This document shows, piece by piece, positions 1-7,874 of a DNA stretch of 64,000 bases. Where the stretch lies: positions 1 to 64,000 of the forward strand of contig NZ_JAFCKW010000003.1 in assembly GCF_018129965.1 (NCBI RefSeq). Direction: 5' to 3'. The DNA comes from Bradyrhizobium diazoefficiens. Its GTDB lineage: Bacteria; Pseudomonadota; Alphaproteobacteria; Rhizobiales; Xanthobacteraceae. Within the stretch, counting starts at the first letter, position 1. Each line of letters starts with the position of its first letter. Position numbers and translations under genes: made by a program. The notes under the pieces were generated by a model that saw nothing but the letters and a program-made list of their open reading frames with translations, searched no databases and was not told the DNA's origin.

Positions 1-128
1 ACCAGGCGGAAGATGTTATCCAGGATCTTGGCGTTGTTCGGCTCCTGCTCGAACTTCACCAGCTGATTGTCGACGGTATCCAGGCTCTCGCTGGTCTCCG
101 TCAAGAACTCCCGCAACAGATCATCCAT
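1..128 (-). CDS. cheA: Chemotaxis histidine kinase CheA, N-terminal fragment
   Basis: Partial gene: only the first 42 codons lie inside the window, read from an ATG at 128 to the left edge. The peptide begins MDDLLREFLTETSESLDTV and continues with a run typical of the first helix of the CheA Hpt (P1) domain. CheA is the kinase that phosphorylates CheY and CheB downstream of chemoreceptors. The phosphorylated histidine and all catalytic domains are outside the window, so identity rests on the N-terminus alone; another Hpt-led kinase is a less likely alternative. Confidence 0.75.
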   Translation of the reverse strand, partial: MDDLLREFLTETSESLDTVDNQLVKFEQEPNNAKILDNIFRL

Positions 129-536
129 GAGCTATGCCTTGTTGAGCTGAAATTTCGACGCCTGTGCCGCACTTGGATCAGACGGAAGACCTCGCCTGGA
201 TCGTTAGACATCCCCTTTCACGGTCGCGTTAATTTCAGCCTCCGTGCTAATACGGATATTGAAGAGAAGTTGGCCGTTCGGCCGCATGCGTAAGCGTTTT
301 CCGGCAAGAGCCGCGCGATATTTCACGCGCCCGATGCCATAGGTAAACGCCCGGATAACGGCGTGACGACGTGCGAAAAAAAATCAGGCCGGTGCGGCGG
401 CATATGCACGGAATGCGCGAGATTGATTCAAATCGAGCGCAATCGGAAGTGCCCGGACCGCCGTCTGCCGGATCCGCGACATCTGCACTTGGAGTCAACG
501 GACGCTTATTGCGCCTAAGCGGGGATTGACACCGCG
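129..536. other. Intergenic region, no gene recognised
   Basis: About 400 bases between the cheA start and the stop of the receiver gene, both on the minus strand. No reading frame here resembles a protein, and no tRNA-like fold or clear repeat was seen. An eight-adenine run lies near 374-382. It presumably holds the cheA promoter, which I could not place. Confidence 0.5.
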
Positions 537-1004
537 TTAAGCCAACTGCGCGGTCGCAGCCCGGTGCTCCGCGAGGCAATTCTTGACTGCGGCCAGTAGC
601 GCTTCCGGCGCAAACGGCTTGCGGAGGCAACGCGCCGCACCGAGCTCGAGTGCCATGCGGAGGAAGTCGGGAGCGGGAGAGTTCAGATTGGCAAAGGCAT
701 AGCCGGACATCGCGATGAGCGGAGTGGCCGGAGCGCGCTCGTGAAAGACACGGATCGATTCGAAGCCTCGCATATGCGGCATGAAGATATCGATCACCAT
801 CAGATCGAACCGCCCGCTTTCGAGAGCGCGTAATCCGGCTTCGCCTCCGTCGGCAATCGTCACCCGAAAATTGTTTCGCTGCAGACAGATCTCGATGGCC
901 ATGCAAACCATCGGATCGTCGTCGACGACGAGAATATGGTGCTGACCTTCCATCCCCGTTTGGGCGTCCCGTTCTGGCGCGTCAAGAATTGAACCGTGAG
1001 GCAC
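537..1004 (-). CDS. Single-domain response regulator (CheY-like receiver)
   Basis: A stand-alone receiver domain of about 125 residues after a roughly 18-residue leader. The acidic pocket (VVDDDP), the phospho-acceptor Asp (LMVIDIFMP) and the conserved Lys (CLRKPF) are all present, so it should accept phosphate from a histidine kinase or Hpt protein. There is no output domain. The open frame begins at 1046 with a TTG, but a GTG at 1004 is preceded by GAGGAGA at good spacing, so I chose that start. It lies next to cheA and near an Hpt gene, which suggests a chemotaxis or phosphorelay role. Its kinase is not identifiable here. Confidence 0.85.
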   Translation of the reverse strand: MPHGSILDAPERDAQTGMEGQHHILVVDDDPMVCMAIEICLQRNNFRVTIADGGEAGLRALESGRFDLMVIDIFMPHMRGFESIRVFHERAPATPLIAMSGYAFANLNSPAPDFLRMALELGAARCLRKPFAPEALLAAVKNCLAEHRAATAQLA

Positions 1005-1419
1005 GCCGCTCTCCTCTGGCTGGGATCGAGACATTGATGACCGCAAGATGGGGGAAGGGGATCACACATGCGGCGCTGGAGAGCCGCGTTACGTCCCAAG
1101 CGTGATGGTTGAATGCCCGCGCGAGAAACAGGGCCGCACGTATCGGCCAGCGTCCGGTCAAGTCCCTAATACGGTGCTTCCGTCTCACGATGGCTCCGTT
1201 GCCATTTAATCCCGACGCTTCAATCAAGCAGGCGTTGCATGTTCATGACCGAATCAGCGCGCCATTCTCATTTCCGCCGCAAACACGACGGCCTGTCTGC
1301 CCTCCATCAGGTATATGGACGCCGACACAACCTTTGCGATATTGTAAAATAACCGTGCAACTGGATCACGAAGGATGTGCGGTATCGACTTGTCGATAAC
1401 CGCCCGGATTGATCCCTGC
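1005..1419. other. Divergent intergenic region
   Basis: About 415 bases between the receiver gene (minus) and the first Crp/Fnr gene (plus). The frames that cross it do not look like proteins. The right end carries an inverted repeat just before the Crp/Fnr start (separate entry). No FNR/FixK-type TTGAT-N4-ATCAA box was found. Confidence 0.5.
1384..1397. promoter_or_regulatory. Inverted repeat upstream of the Crp/Fnr gene
   Basis: ATCGAC-TT-GTCGAT is a perfect dyad centred about 29 bases before the chosen ATG at 1420. The symmetry extends to flanking GGT/ACC with a one-base offset. Its position fits an operator or leader hairpin. It does not match the usual Crp/Fnr site, so self-regulation is only a guess. 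Confidence 0.3.
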
Positions 1420-2127
1420 ATGAGCGCAAGTCACCCGCCGAACCAGCTGCTGCAAATGCTCGACATTGCAGACCTGGATCTGCTGCGGCCCCATCTCGCG
1501 ACGGTTGAATTGGTCAGGGACGCTGTCCTGGGCGAAGTCGGCACGGCGTTACGTCACGTCTATTTCCCGCACGATGGATCGGTTTCGATCACGGTGGGCC
1601 TGTCCGAGGGACAAATGATCGAGGTTGCCATGCTGGGCCGCGACAGCGTCATAGGCGGCGGAGCTGCCCTGGCCGATGGCGTCGCTGCCGCGGACGCCAT
1701 GGTCCTTTTCCCAGGCACTGCTTCGACGCTTGAAATTCAGGTCTTCCGTGCGATCGCCGCCGCAAGCGCGCGGTTTCGCAACCTGATCATTCGTCATGAA
1801 CAGGTCATGCTGGCTTACGCACAGCAATCGTTGCTGTGCAATACGCTGCATACTGTCGAAGCCCGGCTGGCGCGCTGGCTGCTGCGCGCCAGCGAACTTT
1901 CCGACAGCAAGACCTTCCTGCTGACACAGGAGGCACTGGCGCAGATGATGGGCGTACGGCGTAACGCGATTTCCCTCGTCGCCAATGCGCTCCAACGCGC
2001 CGGCGTCATTCACTACACCCGCGGTCAGATCGAGATCATCGACCTGCACGCGCTGGAAGTAACCTCCTGTGTTTGTCATGCGGCCGTGAAGGCCCGTCGC
2101 ACCACCCTGATCGGAAACCGGCAATGA
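1420..2127 (+). CDS. Crp/Fnr-family transcriptional regulator (copy 1)
   Basis: A 235-residue regulator. Residues about 10-130 form a cyclic-nucleotide-binding-like beta barrel (YFPHDGSVSITV, VAMLGRDSVIGG). Residues about 165-220 form a Crp-type winged helix with LTQEALAQMMGVRRNAISLV as recognition region. There is no N-terminal Fnr-type cysteine cluster, so it is not an obvious Fe-S oxygen sensor. A C-terminal CVC motif is shared as CxC with the next gene. The ATG at 1420 was preferred to an upstream frame start at 1375 because the protein then aligns end to end with copy 2. The ligand is unknown. Confidence 0.85.
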   Translation: MSASHPPNQLLQMLDIADLDLLRPHLATVELVRDAVLGEVGTALRHVYFPHDGSVSITVGLSEGQMIEVAMLGRDSVIGGGAALADGVAAADAMVLFPGTASTLEIQVFRAIAAASARFRNLIIRHEQVMLAYAQQSLLCNTLHTVEARLARWLLRASELSDSKTFLLTQEALAQMMGVRRNAISLVANALQRAGVIHYTRGQIEIIDLHALEVTSCVCHAAVKARRTTLIGNRQ

Positions 2128-2317
2128 TTCTTGTGAGGATGCGACGAGCCGAATGTCACCGTGCAAAAAAGTGCAGGTCGAGCGGGTGCGTAATGAACCG
2201 GACAACAAAGTACTAATTGCCAATTTATCCCGACACGAACATGATGGAACCTGCGCGTGCAGGGGATCAGCGAATTCTCCTGTCGCGAGGTCTCGGCTGA
2301 CGAGACGGGAGGCAGTC

Positions 2318-3025
2318 TTGGAAACGATCGTACGCCCATCCAACGGTTTCCTTTCCACGCTGTCGGCGGATGATTACGAGTTGCTCCGCCCGCATCTTCG
2401 AATGATCGACCTGCCGCACGAGGCGGTCCTGGTCGAAACCGGCGAGACGCTCAGGCGCGCCTACTTTCCTCACCGCGGCGTCATCTCGCTGGTGGTGAAA
2501 CTCGCCAAGGGCGAACATGTGCAGGTCGCCATGATCGGCCGCGACAGCCTGCTCGGTACGCTCTCGACCATGGGCGATGCCTGCGCGCTGAACACGGCGG
2601 TCGTGCTGGTTCCCGGCGCCGCCTCCGTCATGGATCTCGACCGGCTGCGGATCGCAGCCGACCAGAGCGCCACTCTGCGGACGCTGCTCACGCGTCACGG
2701 GCTGGCGGTCTACGCGCAGGTCCAGCAGACCGCAGGCTGCAACGCTGCCCACCCGGTGGAATCGCGGCTGTCCCGCTGCCTGTTGCACACCCACGACCTG
2801 TCGGGTGACTACCGGCTGCTGCTGACCCAGGAGTCCATGGCGCAGATGATCGGGGCGCGGCGCAACAGCGTGTCGCTGGTCGCCAATACGCTGCAGCAGG
2901 CCAATTTCATTCACTACAGCCGCGGCCACATTCAGATCCTCAATTTGGAGGGCCTGCGCCAGACGGCATGCGAATGCTACGCGACCGTGAAGTTGCAGTA
3001 CGACCGGTTGCTTGGAGCGCGCTGA
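2318..3025 (+). CDS. Crp/Fnr-family transcriptional regulator (copy 2)
   Basis: A paralogue of the preceding gene with the same domain order: effector barrel, then a Crp-type winged helix (LTQESMAQMIGARRNSVSLV), then a C-terminal CEC. The frame is open from 2153, but the extra 55 residues have no counterpart in copy 1. A TTG at 2318 sits five bases after GGGAGG and gives a protein of the same 235-residue length, so I use it. The two copies are about 190 bases apart in the same direction, pointing to tandem duplication. Targets and ligand are unknown. Confidence 0.85.
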   Translation: METIVRPSNGFLSTLSADDYELLRPHLRMIDLPHEAVLVETGETLRRAYFPHRGVISLVVKLAKGEHVQVAMIGRDSLLGTLSTMGDACALNTAVVLVPGAASVMDLDRLRIAADQSATLRTLLTRHGLAVYAQVQQTAGCNAAHPVESRLSRCLLHTHDLSGDYRLLLTQESMAQMIGARRNSVSLVANTLQQANFIHYSRGHIQILNLEGLRQTACECYATVKLQYDRLLGAR

Positions 3026-3180
3026 CCGGCACGGCTGGGTGGTAAACCGGGAGCTAAAGCGAATTCGCAAACATTTGTTGTCCTGCTACCGGAACTGAAA
3101 TTCGAATGCGGTAGACATGGCGCGCGCCTCTCGCCGGACGGGCGGTGCGACAAACCAACCGCGATGCAGATCGAAGAGCC

Positions 3181-3558
3181 ATGTTCGAAGTGACCGTTGC
3201 GCCTGCTCAGAAGACGTTCGATGCCGAACCCGCACGCGAGCCGGGCGCCTACGAGACGTTGGTGCGCGAGATCGGCGAGGACGGCGCCAATGAAGTGCGT
3301 GATGTATTCTGGAGCCAGACCTGCGAACGCCTTCAATTGTTCCGCACTCTCGCCATCGCACAGCACCCCGCCAGGATCGCACGCGAAGCGCATTCGCTGA
3401 AGAGCGCAGCCCGGACGTTCGGTTACCTCCGGCTGGCAGCACTGTCGCTGCAGCTGGAGACGGCTGCGGAGGCGCTCGGCGAAGCAGAATTCTGCGATCT
3501 CCTCGACTTGATGGATGAGGCCTACGCCGCCGCACGCGCACAGGAACCCCGAATCTAG
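3181..3558 (+). CDS. Hpt-domain phosphotransfer protein
   Basis: A small all-helical protein of 125 residues. The core AREAHSLKSAARTFG carries the histidine that accepts phosphate in histidine-phosphotransfer domains, with the usual K-S-A-A/G-x-x-x-G context. Such proteins relay phosphate between hybrid kinases and response regulators in the cytoplasm. The ATG at 3181 is the likely start; an in-frame GTG at 3145 would add 12 residues. It lies near a free receiver domain (537-1004) and cheA, but no hybrid kinase is present in the window. Confidence 0.8.
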   Translation: MFEVTVAPAQKTFDAEPAREPGAYETLVREIGEDGANEVRDVFWSQTCERLQLFRTLAIAQHPARIAREAHSLKSAARTFGYLRLAALSLQLETAAEALGEAEFCDLLDLMDEAYAAARAQEPRI

Positions 3559-3656
3559 CCAAACGCGTGCAGGACCCGCCGTACTTCTACGGTTTGGGAT
3601 TTTCACAGATGGCTAATCATGGACGGCGATATTCACCGGAAACCAGGAGGGTTTCC

Positions 3657-3905
3657 ATGTTCACCTATGAGACCGCGGACCAGAAAGAGGTTCGCCGCTT
3701 CCGCATCGCGCAGTTCAATGGCCGGATGGCCACGGTGAAGGCAGGCGAGTCCACAGTGACAGGCTTCGTGCGCTCGGTTCTGGAGCAGGAATCGAGCTCC
3801 CCTCCGCGCTGGACCATCACGATCATTCCGAACGCGCCAAGGGAAGCGATCAAGCCGCTGCGGCCTGGCGCGCGGGCGCGGCCGTTCGCTGAGGACTATC
3901 TCTGA
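3657..3905 (+). CDS. Conserved hypothetical protein, 82 residues
   Basis: Start chosen at 3657 because AGGAGG lies six bases upstream; the open frame extends back to 3567 without a comparable site. The product is small, basic and cytoplasmic by appearance, with no membrane segment or signal peptide. The middle reads like a short beta-rich fold (RFRIAQFNGRMATVKAG, RWTITIIPNAP). I do not recognise a family. It stands alone between the Hpt gene and a convergent LuxR-type gene. Confidence 0.6.
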   Translation: MFTYETADQKEVRRFRIAQFNGRMATVKAGESTVTGFVRSVLEQESSSPPRWTITIIPNAPREAIKPLRPGARARPFAEDYL

Positions 3906-3966
3906 GCGCCAGCGGCTTCCAAACCCGTTTCGGGCCCGCGCCACAGCGGCGGCGCAAGACGGATTT

Positions 3967-4596
3967 TCAATCGATCGAATACAGCAGCGCCGCGCGGACG
4001 AGGTCCGCGGTGTTGCGCGCTCCGAGCTTGCGCATCGCCTCGGCACGGTGGCTCTCGAAGGTGCGCGGACTGATCTGCATCCGCAGCGCGCCCTGCTTGT
4101 TCGAGTAGCCCTCGCTGATCAACCTCAGCACCTCGCGCTCTCGCTTGGTCAACCGCTTCTGGCCGGACGAACCCGGCGCCTCCGCGCTCGGCGCACGCTG
4201 CGGGTGCGGATGCGGAGCGCGTACGACCTGCGTTTCGGTGTCCTCTGTTCTGGACGGCGTCGGCAAGCCGGCGGTGTGCGGACCGGCGAGTTGCTTGACC
4301 ACGCCGCAGACACGCTCGGTCTGCGCCACTGCGTTCTCGATCACGCGCTGCAGATAGAGGCGGTCGCCCGTAGCGGGCACCAGCTGATCGCTGTGGTGCT
4401 TGATCTCGCCCATGTAGAGCAGGAGCGCGGTGAGGGGGCCGTTGAGCTCACGGGCGATGGCGGCCGCCATCTCGTCGGCTGCCTTGGCCCGGGCTGCGTT
4501 CAGGCGAACGTAGTCGAGCTCTTCAGCCCCAGCGCCGCTGCTTTCGAACCATTCCGACGGCCGCGAATCGGTGGCCGTATCGTTCTGTGACCCCAT
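3967..4596 (-). CDS. LuxR-type regulator with kinase-like N-terminal helices
   Basis: A 209-residue protein. The C-terminal ~65 residues are a NarL/FixJ-type helix-turn-helix (LTKREREVLRLISEGYSNKQ, then SPRTFESHRAEAMRKLG). Residues about 30-100 resemble the dimerisation helices of a histidine kinase (ADEMAAAIARELNGPLTALL), but Glu stands where the H-box histidine would be, and there is no ATPase domain. The linker is rich in Pro and His. It could be a DNA-binding protein whose dimerisation is borrowed from a dead kinase module. No ribosome-binding site is obvious before the ATG. Confidence 0.75.
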   Translation of the reverse strand: MGSQNDTATDSRPSEWFESSGAGAEELDYVRLNAARAKAADEMAAAIARELNGPLTALLLYMGEIKHHSDQLVPATGDRLYLQRVIENAVAQTERVCGVVKQLAGPHTAGLPTPSRTEDTETQVVRAPHPHPQRAPSAEAPGSSGQKRLTKREREVLRLISEGYSNKQGALRMQISPRTFESHRAEAMRKLGARNTADLVRAALLYSID

Positions 4597-4937
4597 GTGA
4601 CTGGTTTAGCGGAACCCGTGGGGTTGTGTGGTTAACAATTTGATCCGTAAGACTACGTAGATTTTGACATATTTGCGTTGAAAATCTGAAGAAGGCACAA
4701 TTTTTGATTGTGATATAGCGTCGCAGACCATTTCAGGGTTGATAAATCTGCTCAGATCCTGAGCAAACGGGCGAAAGCCTCATTAACAGTCGCCCCTGAA
4801 CCGGCGGGTCCGGGATCTCAGATTTTACGGATAAATTAACGGCGACTTGCTTCTCTATGTCGGAATTGAGAGCGCGCAAATGCCTCCACGCATGAGACCG
4901 ACAGGTCTGCGGGATTCGTTGCGGAAGATTGCGTGCC
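4597..4937. other. Divergent intergenic region
   Basis: About 340 AT-richer bases between the LuxR-type gene and the next plus-strand gene. It holds a perfect 8-base palindrome CTACGTAG at 4653-4660 followed by TTGACA at 4664-4669, which could be a -35 element. I found no convincing -10 at standard spacing, so no promoter is called. Confidence 0.4.
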
Positions 4938-6101
4938 ATGGACGAGATCGATCGGCTATCGGAGTTCCTGCAGAAACTGACGCCGCTGTCGCGCAGCTGC
5001 CTGCTCAGCGAACTCGAGCGGCTCGAATTGTGCGGCATCGACATGCCGGGCTCGGCCAAAATCCAGGCTCGCTTGCGCGCCGAGTTCCGCAAGGACGGAT
5101 CCACCCAGGCGCGCGCCACCAGTCCCTCGCGCTACTTCTTCGCCCCTCTCGAACTGCTGTTGATCGACGGTGCGCCGGAGCATGCCAATATGGGGCGGAT
5201 CTCGCGCAACACGCTCACTCCGATCTGGGAATGGATCTGCCGCGATCTGCTGCCGACCATGGCGCGCGACTACATCAAGGCGCTCAACGACCAGATCACG
5301 GCCAACAATCCGAAGGAAGTGCTGAAGATCGCGTCGATCTTTCAGACCAAGGTCGTCAAGGTCCTCGAGAACACCTTCGCATCCGCGGAGAGTACCGAGT
5401 TCGCACGTGGCAAGCTCGCGCAATATACCGCCTCGCGCACGGCCTTTGACGACGTCAGGAAGATGCAGCAGGTGCTGCGATCCGGCGACGCGTTGCCGAA
5501 GTTCAACGAGAAGCTGCCTGCGACCATCGCGAAGTTCGACGACGGCCAGGTTGCACAGATCACCGCACAACTCGACGCCTTCAGGAAATCCAATTCCGAA
5601 GCGCTGCCTTTCGCGCTGACGCTGGTGGCGCGGCGCCTCAAGACGTCATGGCAATTGGTGCGCCTCGCCACCAAGGCCGCCGCAAGCAAGAGTGCGGCCG
5701 ACGTCGCCGCCACGACCTATGCCTGCGTCGTTCCGATGGTGCTCGACCGGCTCGACGACAAGCGCCTCGCTCTGAGGATTGCGCTCCGGAACAACCGGGT
5801 GCTGGTCGCCCGCGACCTGCTCGCCGACATCTACGACACCGAATACGCGCTCAAGGTCCGCATCGACGGCATCGAGGATTGCGAGTGGGGTGTCCGGCTG
5901 CAGCAATTGATGGACGCGATCGCGGCGCTGGTGTCCGCCGAGGTCAGCCGTTTCCCTTCCAATGTCGGGCATATTCTCGGCTCGCGCCGGCTGCGCAGTC
6001 ACGACACGCTCGGCGGCAAGCTGTCCTATCTGGCCTGGAAGGGACGCGACGCAGTGCAGGATGGTGCGGCGGCGTTCCGCAAACTGATCGGCCAGACCTG
6101 A
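4938..6101 (+). CDS. Conserved hypothetical protein, 387 residues
   Basis: A long soluble, largely helical protein without signal peptide or membrane segments. I do not recognise a domain. Visible traits: an N-terminal helical stretch (LSEFLQKLTPLSRSCLLSELERLE), an aromatic patch (NTLTPIWEWICRDLLPTMARDY), and a C-terminal half with paired basic residues (LVARRLKTSWQLVRLATKAA). The ATG at 4938 was taken over a TTG at 4929. It stands alone, with tandem repeats immediately after its stop. It is clearly a gene from its length and codon pattern, but no function can be offered. Confidence 0.7.
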   Translation: MDEIDRLSEFLQKLTPLSRSCLLSELERLELCGIDMPGSAKIQARLRAEFRKDGSTQARATSPSRYFFAPLELLLIDGAPEHANMGRISRNTLTPIWEWICRDLLPTMARDYIKALNDQITANNPKEVLKIASIFQTKVVKVLENTFASAESTEFARGKLAQYTASRTAFDDVRKMQQVLRSGDALPKFNEKLPATIAKFDDGQVAQITAQLDAFRKSNSEALPFALTLVARRLKTSWQLVRLATKAAASKSAADVAATTYACVVPMVLDRLDDKRLALRIALRNNRVLVARDLLADIYDTEYALKVRIDGIEDCEWGVRLQQLMDAIAALVSAEVSRFPSNVGHILGSRRLRSHDTLGGKLSYLAWKGRDAVQDGAAAFRKLIGQT

Positions 6102-6108
6102 TATCGCC

Positions 6109-6164
6109 AAGACTTTCTGAGCAAGACTTTCTGAGCAAGGCCTTCTGACCAAAACCTTCTGACA
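6109..6164. repeat. Four tandem 14-bp repeats
   Basis: Four head-to-tail copies of a 14-base unit: AAGACTTTCTGAGC twice, exactly, then AAGGCCTTCTGACC and AAAACCTTCTGACA. The array begins eight bases after the stop of the preceding gene. The two identical first copies suggest recent slippage or duplication. It codes for nothing evident. Confidence 0.85.
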
Positions 6165-6533
6165 CCAAGACCTGCTATCGCGAAGTCACCGCGGCAGGCA
6201 CAGGAAGCGATCGAGGAATCGCCCCGACAGCACGAACCTGAACCACCAGACCATCATTCGCCGCATCGACATAGCTGCAATCCTCGACAGCCCACCACCG
6301 GCTGAACGAGCAATAGCGCAGCTGCAGCAACACGCGTGTGATGTGTTTCACACCTGAACAGCAATGACGACGGATGACGGGCGGCCGGCGCGGGTCGCCA
6401 GCGAGATGCCTGCAATTTTAGACATGATGCAGGCTTTAACGTTACCCAGATAATCCGGTGAACGGCTGAAGCCCTCCATATTTGAAACTGCTCCCATCGC
6501 TAATACCGGTCGCGGAACGGGGAGTGGTTTGCG
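6165..6533. other. Intergenic region before the receiver-EAL gene
   Basis: About 370 bases without a credible reading frame. It contains a Crp-like dyad (separate entry) roughly 180 bases before the next start, and a GGGGAG ribosome-binding site near its right end. Nothing else was recognised. Confidence 0.5.
6337..6352. promoter_or_regulatory. Crp-like palindrome TGTGA-N6-TCACA
   Basis: The two half-sites match the classical Crp consensus exactly, and the symmetry extends one base on each side (GTGTGA...TCACAC). It lies upstream of the receiver-EAL gene at 6534. Whether a Crp-type protein of this organism uses this consensus is unknown; the two Crp/Fnr genes at 1420 and 2318 are possible but unproven partners. 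Confidence 0.35.
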
Positions 6534-7742
6534 ATGGACGATGGAATTGTTGAACTCGCCGGACGAAGGCCCGCGACCTTCGGACGGCGAAAGGTGACTC
6601 CGCGTGCCTGCGTCGCAGATGGCAAGCGCCATTTGCGCGCCTTTCTTGCGGAGGTGCTGGAGGATCTCGGCTTCGTCACCTGCGAATGCGCCAGCGCAGA
6701 CGAGCTGCAGGCCTTGCTGACGAGCGAACTTCCCGACCTGATCCTGCTCGGCATCGCGGCCGACGGGATCGAGCCCGGAAGCTTTCTGGAGACGCTGGTG
6801 CGCGCGGCGTACGACGGCAAGGTTCTGACCGTCGGGGCACGCGAGTCGATCATCGTCAAGGCGGTGCAGCAGGTCGGCGAGGAATATGGCCTTGGCATGC
6901 TGCCGCCGCTGACGACGCCGTTTGCCGCGGAGACGCTGCGCGATCGCGTCGCGATGCTCCTGCCGGACGAGCCGGCGCCGAGCCCGGCCGTGCATGTCGG
7001 CGAAGCCCTGCATGCCGGCTGGCTCGAACTCTGGTACCAGCCCAAGATCGACGCGCGCACTCTGATCCGTAGCGGCGCCGAAGCGATGGTGCGGATGCGG
7101 CACCCGACATGGGGGGTGGTGCCGCCGGCCTATTTCATCCCCGAAGAGCACGACCCGCATTTGCGCGGGCTCTCGGAGTTCGTGATCGAGCGCGCCTTGC
7201 AGGACTGGCATTATCTGCTGGAACGGCAGAGCCAGGTCGATCTGTCGGTCAACCTGCCTGCATCCTATCTGAAGGACCCGCAAGCCGTTCGCGATCTCTG
7301 CCGCCGCGTGCCGTCTCATCCGGCCTTCGGCGGATTGACCATCGAGATCGACAGCGAGGAGGCGATCCGCGACCTCGATCTCCTCGTCGAGGTCGCACGC
7401 GAGATGCGCCTGCACAATATCGGCCTGTCGATCGACAATCTCGGCGCCAACTGGCCGTCGCTGATGGATCTGGACAGGATCCCCTTCATCAAGCTCAAGG
7501 CCGACCGGCACTTCGTCACCGGCAGCGGCAGCGACCGCCTCAAACGCATGGTGTGCCGTCACATCGTCGAGCTCGCCCAGGGCTACGGCGCGAGCGCGGT
7601 GGCCGAGGGCGTCGAGAGCCGCGCCGACCTCGTCGCCGCCAACGAGCTCGGCTTCGATTTCGTGCAGGGCTTTCTGTTCGGAAAGCCGATGCCGCTGAAG
7701 AAGTTCGCGAGGGGCGCGCTGACCGGCACGGTGATGGGGTAG
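6534..7742 (+). CDS. Degenerate receiver domain fused to an EAL domain
   Basis: A 402-residue protein. Residues about 22-140 look like a receiver fold, but the phospho-acceptor Asp is missing (LILLGIAADG). Residues about 150-390 are an EAL (cyclic-di-GMP phosphodiesterase) domain. The signature is EAM instead of EAL, the metal-binding Asp pair is ID-N in IDNLGANWPSL, and the usual ITES reads IEIDSE. The Asn (SVNLPAS), Lys (LKADRHFV), Glu (AEGVES) and Gln (VQGFLFGKP) are kept. It therefore probably binds cyclic-di-GMP or has weak activity rather than being a standard phosphodiesterase. The ATG at 6534 follows GGGGAG. Confidence 0.8.
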   Translation: MDDGIVELAGRRPATFGRRKVTPRACVADGKRHLRAFLAEVLEDLGFVTCECASADELQALLTSELPDLILLGIAADGIEPGSFLETLVRAAYDGKVLTVGARESIIVKAVQQVGEEYGLGMLPPLTTPFAAETLRDRVAMLLPDEPAPSPAVHVGEALHAGWLELWYQPKIDARTLIRSGAEAMVRMRHPTWGVVPPAYFIPEEHDPHLRGLSEFVIERALQDWHYLLERQSQVDLSVNLPASYLKDPQAVRDLCRRVPSHPAFGGLTIEIDSEEAIRDLDLLVEVAREMRLHNIGLSIDNLGANWPSLMDLDRIPFIKLKADRHFVTGSGSDRLKRMVCRHIVELAQGYGASAVAEGVESRADLVAANELGFDFVQGFLFGKPMPLKKFARGALTGTVMG

Positions 7743-7874
7743 AGCCGAGATCGCGCTCGATCGGGGACGGCGGCCACCCGTCGATCACCGCCAGCCATTG
7801 CCTTCATCGATGCATTCGATCTAGAGCTGAGACCGTCGAGGCAATCGCTGACGACACGGGAGAAATGCGCGCCG

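Noticed and set aside
247..906. Long minus-strand open frame overlapping the receiver gene
   Set aside because: Arg/Ser-rich product without family likeness; it lies across a clear CheY-like gene in another frame.
1549..3070. Long minus-strand open frames across both Crp/Fnr genes
   Set aside because: They are antisense shadows of well-recognised genes, typical of GC-rich DNA.
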